From Arthonia radiata (lineage: Eukaryota > Ascomycota > Arthoniomycetes > Arthoniales > Arthoniaceae): a stretch of 64,000 nt of DNA. The notes beneath the pieces were generated by a model. It did not search any database. It saw only the letters and a list, made by a program, of their open reading frames with translations, and was not told the origin of the DNA. Shown here in pieces: positions 50,501-61,672 of the stretch (position 1 is the first letter of the stretch; each line of letters opens with the position of its first letter). Both the position numbers and the translations under genes were made by a program. The stretch is from NCBI GenBank assembly GCA_002989075.1, contig PSQN01000005.1:992001-1056000 (forward strand), in the 5' to 3' direction.

Positions 50501-52989
50501 AGAAAATTCACCAAGAGAGTGCAAAGACTTGATAAACGAGTGAATATCATTGACAAAGCGCGGTCCACCACACTATCAACTAGTCCAACTCAGCCATTCG
50601 TTGTCCCTACAAGAGGATTCCTCTTCGACATTGGCGGACCGAGAGTTGGCTATCATTTCAGCTTGATAGAGTCCACTTCCGCCTAGATCATTGCCCATGA
50701 TGGCCTCCAAAATGAGGAAGATGCGGATGGAGGACGCCTTTCTTTGGTGCGGTTTCCTGCACCATGTGTTTGCGGCAGTAATTTGCCGAGTCTTTCGCTT
50801 TCACGCGAGTCACAGGCTTGCAGGCAACGTTGTGCTGACCCCTGGGGCCTTTGGTACTGCATTGTTTGAACTCTGAGTCTTTCTCGCAACCTTTGTATAG
50901 TCGTCAGCTCAAGCCTTCTATTTCAACATTCGCGCTCGAGTCATCCAGCAGCTGCGAACTCACCGCATTGGTATTTAATGCTAAGGGGGGTCAAGGTCAG
51001 TACACCCGCTTCACGGAGCCCGAAATGGCCAAAGCAATAACCTACTACTCTTGTTTACACATCGTTTCCTCGTTGAACAACTATTCGTGTTGAGAAACTG
51101 AAGCCGTTTGGAAGTACGGGAGAATGGTTCTGCCGGCGCCGCTCTTATTAATGTTGACGATAGAACGTGGATGTTTGGTAATGGTTTCTAGTGATGGAGC
51201 GGGTCACTTTAGCTTCTGCTGTGTAGATTGATTCTAATGTTCATCCAAGCGACGTCTGCTCAACAGCTTATATATCCTGTGGAACCATCCAAAGTCCCAA
51301 CGATGCAGGTTGACAACTGTTCACTCGACACAGAGGGGCTGCAAACATCACCAGCGCCGCCGCCAAATGCTCGACCTAGACGTGGACGCGTTACAGGTCT
51401 GGTTTCAACACCTGGGTAAGGATTGTGCAGCGGGGCCAAAGACACCTTGCGGTAGTATGTTCAGCAGCGTGTACTGAGGTCGGTATGGGGTGTACAACAC
51501 CCACTTCATCTGTGGGCCAACGATGCATGCGGATTATGCGTCACTGATACGGCTTGAACTTGTTGAGGACGGCGACATGTAGGCTTTCCCTCTTGTGGGC
51601 AACTCTCAAAAATGGTGTCGATGTCCTCCACCCGTCATAAGCTATCAGGCCAATAGCCCTACTGTTGGGGTTTAGACCTTGAAGCACTGCCAACTAATCA
51701 CAATAGATACCCAAATCCGGGCATTCCTAAGTACACCATTGGATGAGCAACGTGCTCGGGACGGGAATTCAAGGCCTTTGCTGAGAACCTAGATTGCTCT
51801 TTCGCGTCTTTCTAGGGGCCAACTTTGCGACCACGAGACAGCGCAAAGACAACATCTTCTTCACTGTGGCATCACACGGCAGATGCAACAATGAAGATGC
51901 TAGTTTCAAAGACAACTTCCCGTCCCGTCCAGAAGAAGCGAATGGGGTCTGAAGAAGAAGAATCTTGCGAGACTCTTAGAGGATTGGAGGGCGTAGCAGA
52001 TTTCTCAACTCTGTCCTCTGCTGCGTGCTGGAGAGGTCTTAGCAGGCTGACGGTGCGTATGTGTCACGACACGCCGCATGCTGTCACGGCTGTACGGCTG
52101 CACTCTATGCGTCAATCGTAAGGACGCTAGCTATTTTTTTCCTCGCATCCTCATCACCCCTTGCGAGCCCCAGAAACATTGCTCTTCCGCATGTGCAACC
52201 TGGACTGTACTTGCTGCAGCATCTGCGGCCGTCATTCACTGATATAAAACAAGCAATGGTGAAGCAAAAAGCACAGACATGGGCGGCTTTGTCCAGTAGA
52301 TAGCATCGTAAAGCAATCGATCTCATCGTTGTCCTCAACCACGACATCTTAAAGCATCACAGATTTCGCTGTGAAGAAGTGCTCGAAGAGTTCGGATAGC
52401 GTAGTCGGTTCGATAAGGCTAAAACTTAGGCTGAAACCCCAGCGTTCCCCGCTTTGATCTACCGCCAAGCCTTTATCTAAAATAACTTTGAAGATAAGCT
52501 TCATCCGGCTCGCGTATCTACGGGAACACTGTTGTCGATATCAGGCTAGTGTGACGAGCTTTCATGAGATCTACAGCGTTCTTTCCGACCCATGCCTCAA
52601 AGAATTGCCTATCTCGGCAAAGTCGCGCACGCCCAAATCTGCGCCCCAATGAAACCCGGCCAATAGCTCTCAACACTTGCTCGGCAAGATCGATATCTTT
52701 TTCAGATCACCGTCTGGCCGGGGTTTGCCAAGCGTCTAGCCGACGTACATGCTCGATCTAGAAAGAGGTGCTAGTACTCATGCCCACGTCTGCGTTTCGA
52801 CCGTTTCGGCAATTTCCACATTCACGTGGCAGCACAGCGGACACGTCTTCACATGCCTCTTCGTGCCTTGACGCCAATTTCCAATCGTCTGCATTGGGCC
52901 GCCTCTTTCATGTCCCGTTGCGTCTTAAATGCGGCTAGCCGCCAGCGTCCTGCTGTTCCAATTTGCTGACCAGAAAGCGTGTTGCGCAC
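47572..52989. other. Gap: 5.4 kb without a supportable gene
   Basis: Normal base composition, no RIP signature and no inverted or long direct repeats noticed. Open frames are short (mostly under 100 codons), often lack an ATG and overlap in conflicting frames. The longest, minus 47631-48023 from ATG 48023 (130 residues, hydrophobic at the start), has no recognisable domain. The first few hundred bases should contain the promoter of the Ser/Thr-rich protein. Multi-exon genes with tiny exons, or non-coding RNAs, cannot be excluded. Confidence 0.4.
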
Positions 52990-53808
52990 ATGAATCATAT
53001 CAAGAAAATCACGTCTATTCCGGCTGCTGCAGCGGAGCAACTGCTCTTGAAGCATCCGGTCGGCGAAGGAAAAATTGATAGAAAGGTGCTATCGACCGAG
53101 GGAGATGAGCACGACGAGTCTCTGATCCGCATTCAGTGGGGTCAGCAAGTGAAGTACGTCGTCATACAACCCGGTGTGTATGACTACCGCAACGTCATGA
53201 TGATACCCTCAGCTCTTTTAGAGGCCCTGCCGCCCTTCCCGATGGGTCACTGGAATACGATGAACATCAGCAAGCACGGAACAAATGTCTCCCATGTGTC
53301 TTTGCCAGCGGTAAAGTCAGTCTGGCACCGTAGAAAGGTGGAAATACTATCATTGCGGGAGGTGGGCAGATGCAAAGCTCGTGTCCGGCAAGTGGAGTAC
53401 GAAGGCAGAGTGGTAATCGCTAAGATCGCTCGCTTCGACTGGGAAATTGACTATGTCGAGCGGGAGACAATTGCGTACCATAGACTGAAGGACACTGATA
53501 TTACACCAAAGTTTCTGGGTCATCTGACTGAAGATGGGCGGGTAATGGGTTTCCTGCTGGAGAAGGTGGAAGGAAGGAACGCGGTGCCGAAGGATATCAA
53601 GACTTGCAGGACCATTGCCAAGAAGGTGCATGAGGCGGGCCTAGTGCACGGTGACCTCAACAAATACAATTTCGTTTTGGGCAAGAAAGATGTGCTGTTG
53701 GATTTTGAGCACGCGCAAGAGTTTGACGCTGAGCTAGCACAACAAGAACTCCATGGCCTCGTCGCGCAGCTTGAGGAAGAGAGTGGCAGAGGCAAAGGTT
53801 CGCCGTAA
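52990..53808 (+). CDS. Protein-kinase-like (PKL fold) small-molecule kinase-type protein
   Basis: A single-exon gene of 272 residues from ATG 52990. Its C-terminal half is a minimal kinase-like fold: VVIAKIARFDWEID (Lys145), ERETIAYHRL, TPKFLGHLTEDGRVMGFLLEKVEG (hinge-like), LVHGDLNKYNFVL (Asp222, Asn227) and LLDFEHAQ (Asp238, in the place of DFG). This architecture is common in Pezizomycotina, where it is often mislabelled as alpha-galactosidase; it resembles aminoglycoside phosphotransferase and RIO-type folds more than classical Ser/Thr kinases. The catalytic Asp, Asn and metal Asp are present, so ATP use is likely, but the substrate is unknown. The N-terminal 110 residues are family-typical but of unknown function. 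It is convergent with the F-box gene, with only 22 bp between the stops. Confidence 0.75.
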   Translation: MNHIKKITSIPAAAAEQLLLKHPVGEGKIDRKVLSTEGDEHDESLIRIQWGQQVKYVVIQPGVYDYRNVMMIPSALLEALPPFPMGHWNTMNISKHGTNVSHVSLPAVKSVWHRRKVEILSLREVGRCKARVRQVEYEGRVVIAKIARFDWEIDYVERETIAYHRLKDTDITPKFLGHLTEDGRVMGFLLEKVEGRNAVPKDIKTCRTIAKKVHEAGLVHGDLNKYNFVLGKKDVLLDFEHAQEFDAELAQQELHGLVAQLEEESGRGKGSP

Positions 53809-53830
53809 TCGACACTTCGCTGAATAAAGC

Positions 53831-54853
53831 TCAAGTGGAGCTGTGCTCAAGCTTCTGTATCCATCTAATGTCTTCAGATCGCTCGCAGAGACTTTCTCGC
53901 CAGTCTGGTTCTGTCTCGAAACCAGGATAGCCCCACTCTTCTAGTCTCGCGACACCCGGACATTCATGACAGTGCATCGGAAACTCTGCAGCAGAATATG
54001 CCACGTCTTGCTTCACGTAATCTTCGTGTTGGTCAGTGTCCCCGAGATTTCTGTAATACCACGTATCCTCACAGCCCCTGCACCATAGCCCATGCTCCAC
54101 TTGGCCGGACTGCTGGACAACGGGAAAAGCAACGGCAGCGTGACAGCGAAAAGTTTCCTGGTCAATGCCTCTTTGACTGCTCCGATGGTACTCATTCTTA
54201 ACACGGACTTGTTCGGTGTTCTCACCCTCAGCGTGCCTGAGGAGACATGCAGACTCGAAGCTGAGGAGATAAAGCCTGCGCTTCCATTCATGTGTTTCAA
54301 TCTTGTACGTGCCCGGAAGAGTAAGCAGCTTTGGCAAGCCGTTCAGCTCAGCACTGGAAAGACCAAGGACGGTCCGTGCTCTGTTGATTGGTGTTGAGAT
54401 CAATCGATGGTTTTCGCGGAGGCAAGGATGACAGCAGCGTGTACAGCGTAATAGATATAAGTAGGGCCCAAATGCATCGCAATATGCGCAGCGCTCCGTC
54501 TTCAACACTTGCCACAATTGTGCAATGCTCCAATAGTGCAGCATTCTTGTGCGGCCCAGCGCCCGAAGAGCTTGAGTTGCGTTGTCCTTAAGGGCTCTGA
54601 AGGATGGCAGTGAATCCACAGCCTGGCGGCTAGATACGTTCAGAGCTCTCAGCGTGGCCAGGCTACCCGGATCGAGATAGTCCATGATCTGATGGAGAAG
54701 TTCCACCGGTAGTCTTGCCAGATAGCATGCTCGTTTTGCTTGGCGAGTTTTTGATCTGCGAGGTGTCTTGGAAATGCGTTCATTACTGGGCTCAGTAACA
54801 ATCATGGTTTTCTCGCCCTCGGTCCAACGATAGGCATAGATGGACGGATCCAT
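53831..54853 (-). CDS. F-box protein with Cys-rich motifs
   Basis: A single exon, 340 residues from ATG 54853. An F-box lies at about 46-85 (LARLPVELLHQIMDYLDPGSLATLRALN), which should bind Skp1 and make this a substrate adaptor of an SCF ubiquitin ligase. A Cys cluster follows (CAYC at 122-125, CTRCCHPC at 137-144), probably zinc-binding, with further CxxC pairs near the C-terminus (WCRGCEDTW, HCHECPG). Fungal F-box proteins of this build are numerous and poorly characterised, so the target is unknown. The N-terminus is basic (about 29-43, TPRRSKTRQAK), perhaps a nuclear signal. Convergent and nearly touching the kinase-like gene. Confidence 0.78.
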   Translation of the reverse strand: MDPSIYAYRWTEGEKTMIVTEPSNERISKTPRRSKTRQAKRACYLARLPVELLHQIMDYLDPGSLATLRALNVSSRQAVDSLPSFRALKDNATQALRALGRTRMLHYWSIAQLWQVLKTERCAYCDAFGPYLYLLRCTRCCHPCLRENHRLISTPINRARTVLGLSSAELNGLPKLLTLPGTYKIETHEWKRRLYLLSFESACLLRHAEGENTEQVRVKNEYHRSSQRGIDQETFRCHAAVAFPVVQQSGQVEHGLWCRGCEDTWYYRNLGDTDQHEDYVKQDVAYSAAEFPMHCHECPGVARLEEWGYPGFETEPDWRESLCERSEDIRWIQKLEHSST

Positions 54854-56705
54854 GCTCTGCACAGACAGCGAGGCTCGCGTGATGTAGTAAACTACTGGAC
54901 TATTAGATATGCTGAAAGTCAGTCTGGAAGAGAGAACTGCTGGCGTCGTGCGGCGTGGTTAGACGCTACCAGTCCGCTAATGCCTAAAAAGTAAGGCAGC
55001 AGTATCTCTTGGCGTTTCAGGTCTTTCACCCTTTTCCTTGTTTCTTCATCACTCCTCTAACCCCTTCCTTGAGGCAAACTCAAGGTATCTAGTGTTGGCT
55101 TCGAAACGTAATCACGCGCGGTCCGGATAACACAAGAGCTTGTGGCAAGTCGGAATGGCAACAGCGACACACTGAGAATCTGCACCTTCGTACTGTAGTG
55201 TGGTGCATCCCAGATTCTCGCAAGTTCATTGGGAATCCAGGTAGTGACGCAGACCTGGCGCCCTGTAGACGTGTGAGTGGACTTTAAAGACACTTCCAGC
55301 AAAGCGTCCTTCTGCTATCACTGCTAGAACGTCATCCCTGCAGCATGCCGTGGCAAGCTGCTCTGCAGCGAGTGAATGAGCAAGATTTGTCTTTCCTTTC
55401 CTTGCACTGCCTCAGCACTGAGCAACGATAGTCTGTCTGGCGTATTAAGAGCGGTGCGATTACCGCTGGCTACGCTTGCATAGCTTCACGCTCGTTGGGA
55501 GATGAATCATCGTTATCGAAGACTAGGACCAGTTGCAGTTCAGGCAAGAAGATAAAGGAACGGCCATTGAGTTAAGCTTCAAGCAGCAGCTTATATTCAA
55601 GGGAAGCTGTCGACTTGCGACCAGCATTCTCACTGTGGCTCGATATCTACTTTCGCGCCTGTGTCCAGCAGCAGTGTATCTTCAGCGCGGGCAGTGCTTG
55701 CCCAGGCATCCCGCCATCAGCTGCGCCAGCATTTCAACATCCGGCTATCATTTCACTTGCGAAGTACAAGTTCGCCTGCAAATGTCAGCGCTCAACGGAC
55801 ACCGTATTCACTTCTCAGAGCAACTTACCCATGCTGCGGATGCTTGCACTGCACGCTCTTTCCTGTCCTGGCAGGGTTGGGGTCGCCACACGGCAGTTTT
55901 GCCGGACTGCGCACAAAGTAGTTCGCCGGGCGCAGTGAGATGCGCGGCAACCGAAAGGATGAGAGGGATATGCCAGGCATTGTGTGAAGTGTAAAGGTTT
56001 GGATGTATTTATGTGGAGGATTTGTTCTGGCTGGTGAGTATGATCTGCAGAAGAAGCGTAGCGAGATTGAGGGTTATATGGAGGAGTGGACCAGGTAAGT
56101 TGGCTGTTCCAGATGTATAGGTGTTGCATTATGATTTATGTGGCAATGACGTAGGAACACAGGCGCAAGGATGATGGAGCTGACCTGGTGCGGCATGATC
56201 AAGTTACGAAGTTGGCTGAGGTATGTTACAGAGATGAAACCATGTCAGCATACGCTTTCGTCAGAGCGATACCTGAGACATATAAAGATAGGATCAGCGT
56301 GGCTATCTCCATTCAGGACACGCTTGCTGCTAGTTCCAAGTACGTGCCACGTAAGACGGGTCTACTCAGACGCACAAGGCTCGGTGGTATTACAGCAGTA
56401 CCACCTGGCGAGATTGCCACGTGAGCAACTCGTATCGGCTTGCTCGGCTAACTGCTCGGTCTGTTCTAGACAGGTGTCGTTTACTTGTAATTTCGCCGGA
56501 GTGTAACTGTGTGCCAGAGAAGTCGTGCTGACAACAGGTTGTGCTCAGCGGGTCGAGGCCCTTGTCATTGCTCTGTGGGCCTGTACGGCTGTTTTGGCTT
56601 GAAAACCCTGAATTGCGTCCCAAGGCGTGGCTCTGAATATAATAAAATCTTCAAAAGCGCGAGTTAGAATGCCTAAAGTAACTAGAACTACTGACAAAAG
56701 CACCT
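54854..56705. other. Gap: no firm gene; possible exon remnants near 56.0-56.4 kb
   Basis: Upstream of the F-box gene (minus) and downstream of the SRPK-type gene (minus). On the plus strand near 56.03-56.42 kb there are two or three exon-like pieces with GT/AG edges (for example a piece reading YDLQKKRSEIEGYMEEWTR followed by GTAAGT). They lack a clear start and show no domain I know. The rest, including open frames at 55.5-56.0 kb without ATG, is unsupported. Confidence 0.35.
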
Positions 56706-58531
56706 TTACAGCGCTCGAATCCACACATCGTTTATCACCTGCTCCGCGGAAAGCCGCTTGCTCGGCTCATAATGCAGACAGCCCCACAGAAGTGCCAGAA
56801 CTTGCTCCGCCTCATCTGCACACATTTCATGCGGTCTATCGGCTCTGAACGCAGTTTCCAATGAATCAGCCTTGAAAATCTCTTCAACCTCCATATCTTC
56901 ATCGCTGTCATCCGAGTCACGGCTTTCGACGTCAGATCTGATTTTCACCCATTTCGAATCGTAATATTTGCTTTTGTGTTTCCAACGCTTTGCCAATGAA
57001 TCCGGTAGCGATCCCAGCCTATCCACTTGCCACGTCATGGCGTCGTCGATTGCTTCTTGCTGGTCCACGTCTCCTGAGCTGTCCACAGGGAACAGATTGC
57101 GGCTACAAAGCAGTGAGGCGGGTGTTCAGCTCTTGTGGCGAGTCAACTCACCTTGTCAAGATATAGTAAATGAGACAGCCTATGCTCCAGATGTCGATCT
57201 TTTCGCTCAAGTCGAGGCCCAAGACAAATTCTGGAGAGCGCATGCAGCCGGGCGTTTGCACTCTCGAGGGCTGTCTCGTTGCAGTAAACGCTGTTCAGGG
57301 ATATTGTCAGCAGGCGCTCTTCGTTGAAATTGCGAATGCGCTCTCTTCACTTACCGCCACCGATATCTGCTAGCTTGAAGGCGACGTTGCTCTTGTCCAA
57401 GTTGGCGAAAGCGACAAGAGGCTCTTCGGCTATGAGGTACTCTGGCGCATGCTTGTCTCGACCACCCTTCTTTTTCTTGACAAGTGCTGTTTGAGCACTA
57501 CCGTTTGGAACCTCTTGAGTCAGGCTCGCTGCGTGAGCTTTTGTCGGGGGTTTGATATTAGCGAGCAGGTTGCCAGCGTGAATGTCTCCGTGAACGATAC
57601 CGGACGTGTGGAGGTCGTGCACTCCCCGTACTACAGTTTGACAAATCAGCATAATCTGCGCTTATTGGCGGTCGCCTTCTTTCGACGATCCAGTCCAGTC
57701 TCTGTAAGACGCCCACACCATGGGCGTATTGCAGCGTCCACAGCGAGACCTCAAACTTTTACTTACCCAGATGCTTTATCATACTTTTCGCCATCCAGTA
57801 CGGAATGTGCTTCGCACCGGGAATGTGAGAGGCCCCCAAATACGCTCGAGGCTGCTTCACGATAGCTAAACACGAAGGCCCCATCACCTCTTCTACGAGG
57901 CACTGGTGCCCGCAAGTCAGGCCGGCATTGGGACCAGACTCCTTAAAATGACGCAAGAGGCGTACAACATGTGCGAATTTGTCTGCAAGCCGGAGTTGAT
58001 GAGCATGATCAAAATGTTCATAGATCGAAACCTCGTGATGGGCATCATCCTTGCCCACGTGATCTGCCACCGCAACCTTGACGACGACGATCTCTTCCAG
58101 CCTGCGTCAGCCATATGTCAGTCTTCATGGTGTCAATGATAACGAAAGTATCCACGCTCGGCTTGAGGCGTATGACTTACTGCATGTCCAGGGCAAGCCA
58201 AACCGTAGAGTAAGATCCTTGGCCAAGCTTGCGTATTACTCTGTATCGCCCACCATCTAGCGTTGTGCCGATGATGATAGGGTGGTAGCCGTGGGGCTTA
58301 TACAGCTCCACACTTTCGACTTGAGTGGCGGAGTCAGTATGCGTGGGCTAGAGCGTATGGTATAGTATGGAGAGGCGGCATGGAAGACTCACCTGGCAGA
58401 GAAATCCGCTCGTAGATCTGCTTGGGCTTGCCATGCTGCAGATATCTCGGCAATGGTATGTGAGTAAGGATACTAGAGGGATGGCGAAGTCTAAGCAGGA
58501 TTTGTTGAGCGACCATTATCGGCCATGGCAT
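56706..58531 (-). CDS. SRPK-type serine/threonine protein kinase
   Basis: Six exons (58393-58531, 58181-58319, 57767-58101, 57355-57660, 57152-57290, 56706-57102) with five short introns (49-106 nt) give 484 residues. ATG 58531 is used; 58516 is an alternative. Kinase motifs in order: ELYKPHGYHPIIIGTTL (the entry typical of fungal SRPK-like kinases), glycine loop KLGQGSYSTVWLA (77-89), Lys101 in VVVKVAVA, catalytic loop IVHGDIHAGNLLA (Asp230), LADIGGG (Asp303; DIG instead of DFG), SPEF in place of APE, DIWSIGC and the C-lobe PSKRLSAEQVINDVW. SRPKs phosphorylate Arg-Ser-rich splicing factors; the many fungal relatives are little studied. An acidic insert (DSDDSDEDMEVEE) lies in the C-lobe. All frames join cleanly, so it is probably functional. 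Confidence 0.8.
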
Positions 58532-60186
58532 ATACTGGCACAAGACATGGAGATCTGGGTCTTGACGGCTAACAGCTTACGCCTCGAGAAGATACCAGCA
58601 GAACGAGAATCAGGAGGTTGAACAATGAAACACGTCTCCTTTACCGTAATGCATGATAGTCGTGAGTCTGTTCAATGTGCGATCAGAAAGCATCATCCGA
58701 ACAGAGTGGCACAAGGACCATCAGCACGGGACAACTGCAAGCTGAACAAACCATTCTTCGTTTACAGAAATTTTTAGCGGAGGCACACAAAACACAGCTT
58801 ATACCTGGCAAATCCCTTACTCGGCTCCGTCCAAAGAAGCGAGCATAATACGCATACCTCCGTGCATCGCAAGATAGGCCTCGCAAGGACAGTCAGATGC
58901 GCAATACGGCCCCTTACCAAGGCTACATCGCCTGCAGAGGCATGACCAGTCTGGGCACCAAGCTTTAGCTATGAAACTTGCCCAGGTTATTCCGCGCGGG
59001 TGGAGTGAGAGGTAAGAGTATTGTACCTAATGCGGCTGTCAATAGACGGTAAGCGCTATGATCTCACTGGCCAAAAAAAAACAATTAAACCTTTCGTTCT
59101 TCTCAAACAGTAGCCAATCAGGCTTGTACTCACAGTCTGTTCTTAGCCAATGGTTTGCATAAAGGACTGTGATGACAAAGAAATTGTCACAGCCTCCCGC
59201 CTGTGCCTTCTAATGTTAGAAAACCACCCGATTGGGCAGTCAACGACGCTCTTTGCTCCCGCGACCTCTTTCTCACCGAGAAATATTCCCTTCCAACCTT
59301 ACTCTGGATTGTTGAAGTTGTCTCAGCAGCGGGCATCGTATCATCTGCTGCGAGTTGTAATCGCCGTGGCTGGTAGTGACAGGAGCTTCGCAGAAGCACA
59401 GCCCGCAAGGCCCCAGAAAGATTTGACCGATGATGACCTTTTCGTTTCATACACCAAGAGTCCTAGTCCAAGAGCAGTTGGCTGCTCGCCTGGTGAGATA
59501 AGCATACAGGCTTTTTAGCGTACAAGCTGAGCCGACGACCGGCTCGGTTTGGTGAAATGCACAACAGCATCTAATCAGCCGTGTTTCGGCTTGGTAAGCA
59601 TGTAAGTTCTTTCGCCCTCCGTGCCGCGTGAGATTTTGCGTCAAAGCTGAGAACCATACGCCTTCTTATCCATACAACAGTCGCTAAAGCTTCCCGCATG
59701 GACGGATAGCGTGCCGCTCTTGGCCTAATGCTCCTTCGGAGCGAAAGATGTCCTTAACATTGATGCGAAGCCCTGCCGCGAAACCATCTCCACAGTCTTC
59801 TGGACTCGAAACCAGCCAACACCGCGGATGTATCAAAGGTCGCTAAGGTCGTTTGCGCTATGCTTATGTGCAAACTAATGAAGACATCGAGTCATCCTCA
59901 GTCTCAGTTCGTCGTTTCGTCTCTCATCATACCACTCGGTCAGACACACAATGCGGCGAGAGCGAAAGCGTCGAAGACGTGTCCAAGAACTGTGAAAAGG
60001 CCAGCTTGGATGACAAGCTGAGGTGACATATTCTACTGACGAAGGCAGTGTCCACGTTTACTCTCTTCAACCAGATACTTAACAGCCCGGGCAATGCTCC
60101 TCATCACACTCATTTTCATCTCGACCTTGCAAGACATACCTTTTGCGGATATCATTCCTGCATATTAGACGCTTGACGCCACAATC
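58532..60186. other. Gap: intergenic, nothing firm
   Basis: About 1.65 kb of normal-composition DNA between divergently transcribed genes, so it contains their promoters. One plus-strand frame (59150-59518, 122 residues) is open from an ATG but has no recognisable domain and is contradicted by antisense frames. No repeat was seen. Confidence 0.4.
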
Positions 60187-60700
60187 ATGCCTATCCAACA
60201 AACCGACGTAACTTTTGCCGACCCCAACTACATGAGCAACAAGGGTGCCGCAAGAAGATCGCTCATACGCCACTGTTGGCAACACATCAACGACAATCAG
60301 GACCAATATGCAAACGTCACAGCCGTTGCTATCACGTATGCCAGTTTTCCTACGCTTAACCTGCACTCTTACTGACGGGACTTATAGCGATGCCCCTCAC
60401 ACGTCGTAAGTCTGCTATGCTTACCATGAATCCGCAAAACAACGGCATGATTTTCGCAGCACACGCGCGGCCATGGTTGTACAAGAATCATGCTTACAAG
60501 ATCTCAGCGCCGGACCCGACGACCACATGGACGTCAACCTCACCTGGGCCAACGGTACCGTGACGAACACGCACTTTCCCGTGCCCAAGTCCATGATGCG
60601 GAAGAAGGCCAAGAACACGAAGCGTAAGCAAGACAAGAAGAAGAAGGACGGCGATCAGGGTGATGGCGGTGCGCAGAGCCAGGCAGTGGAAGCTAGATAG
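60187..60700 (+). CDS. Small hypothetical protein with Lys-rich tail, three exons including an 18-nt exon
   Basis: ATG 60187, in a good context after CACAATC. Exons 60187-60335, 60388-60405 and 60460-60700 (introns of 52 and 54 nt with GTATGC...TAG and GTAAGT...CAG) join in frame to 135 residues. The N-terminal part reads MPIQQTDVTFADPNYMSNKG; the middle has LTWANGTVTNTHFPVPKS; the end is strongly basic (MRKKAKNTKRKQDKKKK), a likely nuclear or nucleolar signal. No family is recognised. The middle exon encodes only about six residues; the join is supported because all three frames close without a stop. It reads like an ordinary conserved fungal hypothetical protein. Confidence 0.6.
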
Positions 60701-61621
60701 GGCTTGCGTCAGATCTGCTGTGTACCTGATGTAGCCATCACGCATGCCGGTCGTGCTCCCGCGCACAAAAATGCAGAGATAAATTTACACTGTGACTCGC
60801 TGAGGTTTTTAGCTACTTTGTGCGAACGCGAGGTGACAGCGTCATTCTCTGGTGCGACTGGTCGATAATATCTACTTGCTACGTCCCGAGAACGCGCGTT
60901 CTTCGATTCCTGCTCGTGTCATGCTCACTCTTCCGTTATGCATTATGCAGCCCAATGAAATGGCCCTCCAAGGCCTTCAAGAGCCATAACAGAACACCAG
61001 TGTCCCACAAATTTCACTACTCATAGAACCTCAGGTTCGTTAGGCAGATGCTGCAACACCTATTCGCGCGCGATGAAGCACGCTACGGTCTCCAATCGCT
61101 CCTTCCTTAGCCCAGGCAACACTCGAGGTATCCGCTTCACCATGATCGCCGCGCTCATCATGCTTAAGACCTTATGAATCTGGCACGGAGTACCTGTGCG
61201 ATCAAGCATGGCTTCAGGATATGACTTGTTGCCGTTCCAGCACTGTGCCGCGAAGCATTGCAGGTGGAACGCTGCTTGTCATTGAGGTGCGCACCGAACG
61301 ATTTGAGCGTCAATGGGAGAGGCGGAAGAGGGTCTAGTAATCAAACACCGGAGCTTGAGTTTTCGGCCAGTAGGTAGAAGACCAACAGACCCTCCGTATC
61401 ATACTATTCCAGATAGCTAGAGCTAGGTCTGTGGACGAGCACGTGATGCTTGCGCCAAACGCCAAGCCTGAGAAAGCAGGGGCCTCGGGAAGTACCGAGA
61501 TAGGGTCAAACTAGCTGGAATAGCGCTAGGCTGCTTCAGCCCTGCGACTTCAGGAAGAGACACCGCAACTCGTTCGGCCTTCCGCAAGTTGAAAGGCGCG
61601 AACAATGTCATGATTCAATGA
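60701..61621. other. Gap: intergenic between small gene and MYND gene
   Basis: About 0.9 kb of normal-composition DNA with no open frame worth calling and no repeat noticed. It should include the MYND gene promoter and perhaps its missing first exon. Confidence 0.4.
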
Positions 61622-61672
61622 AAGTTAGCCGCCGCGGGTCATGGCTCTGTCTTCACGTCTCAAAAGTTCCAA

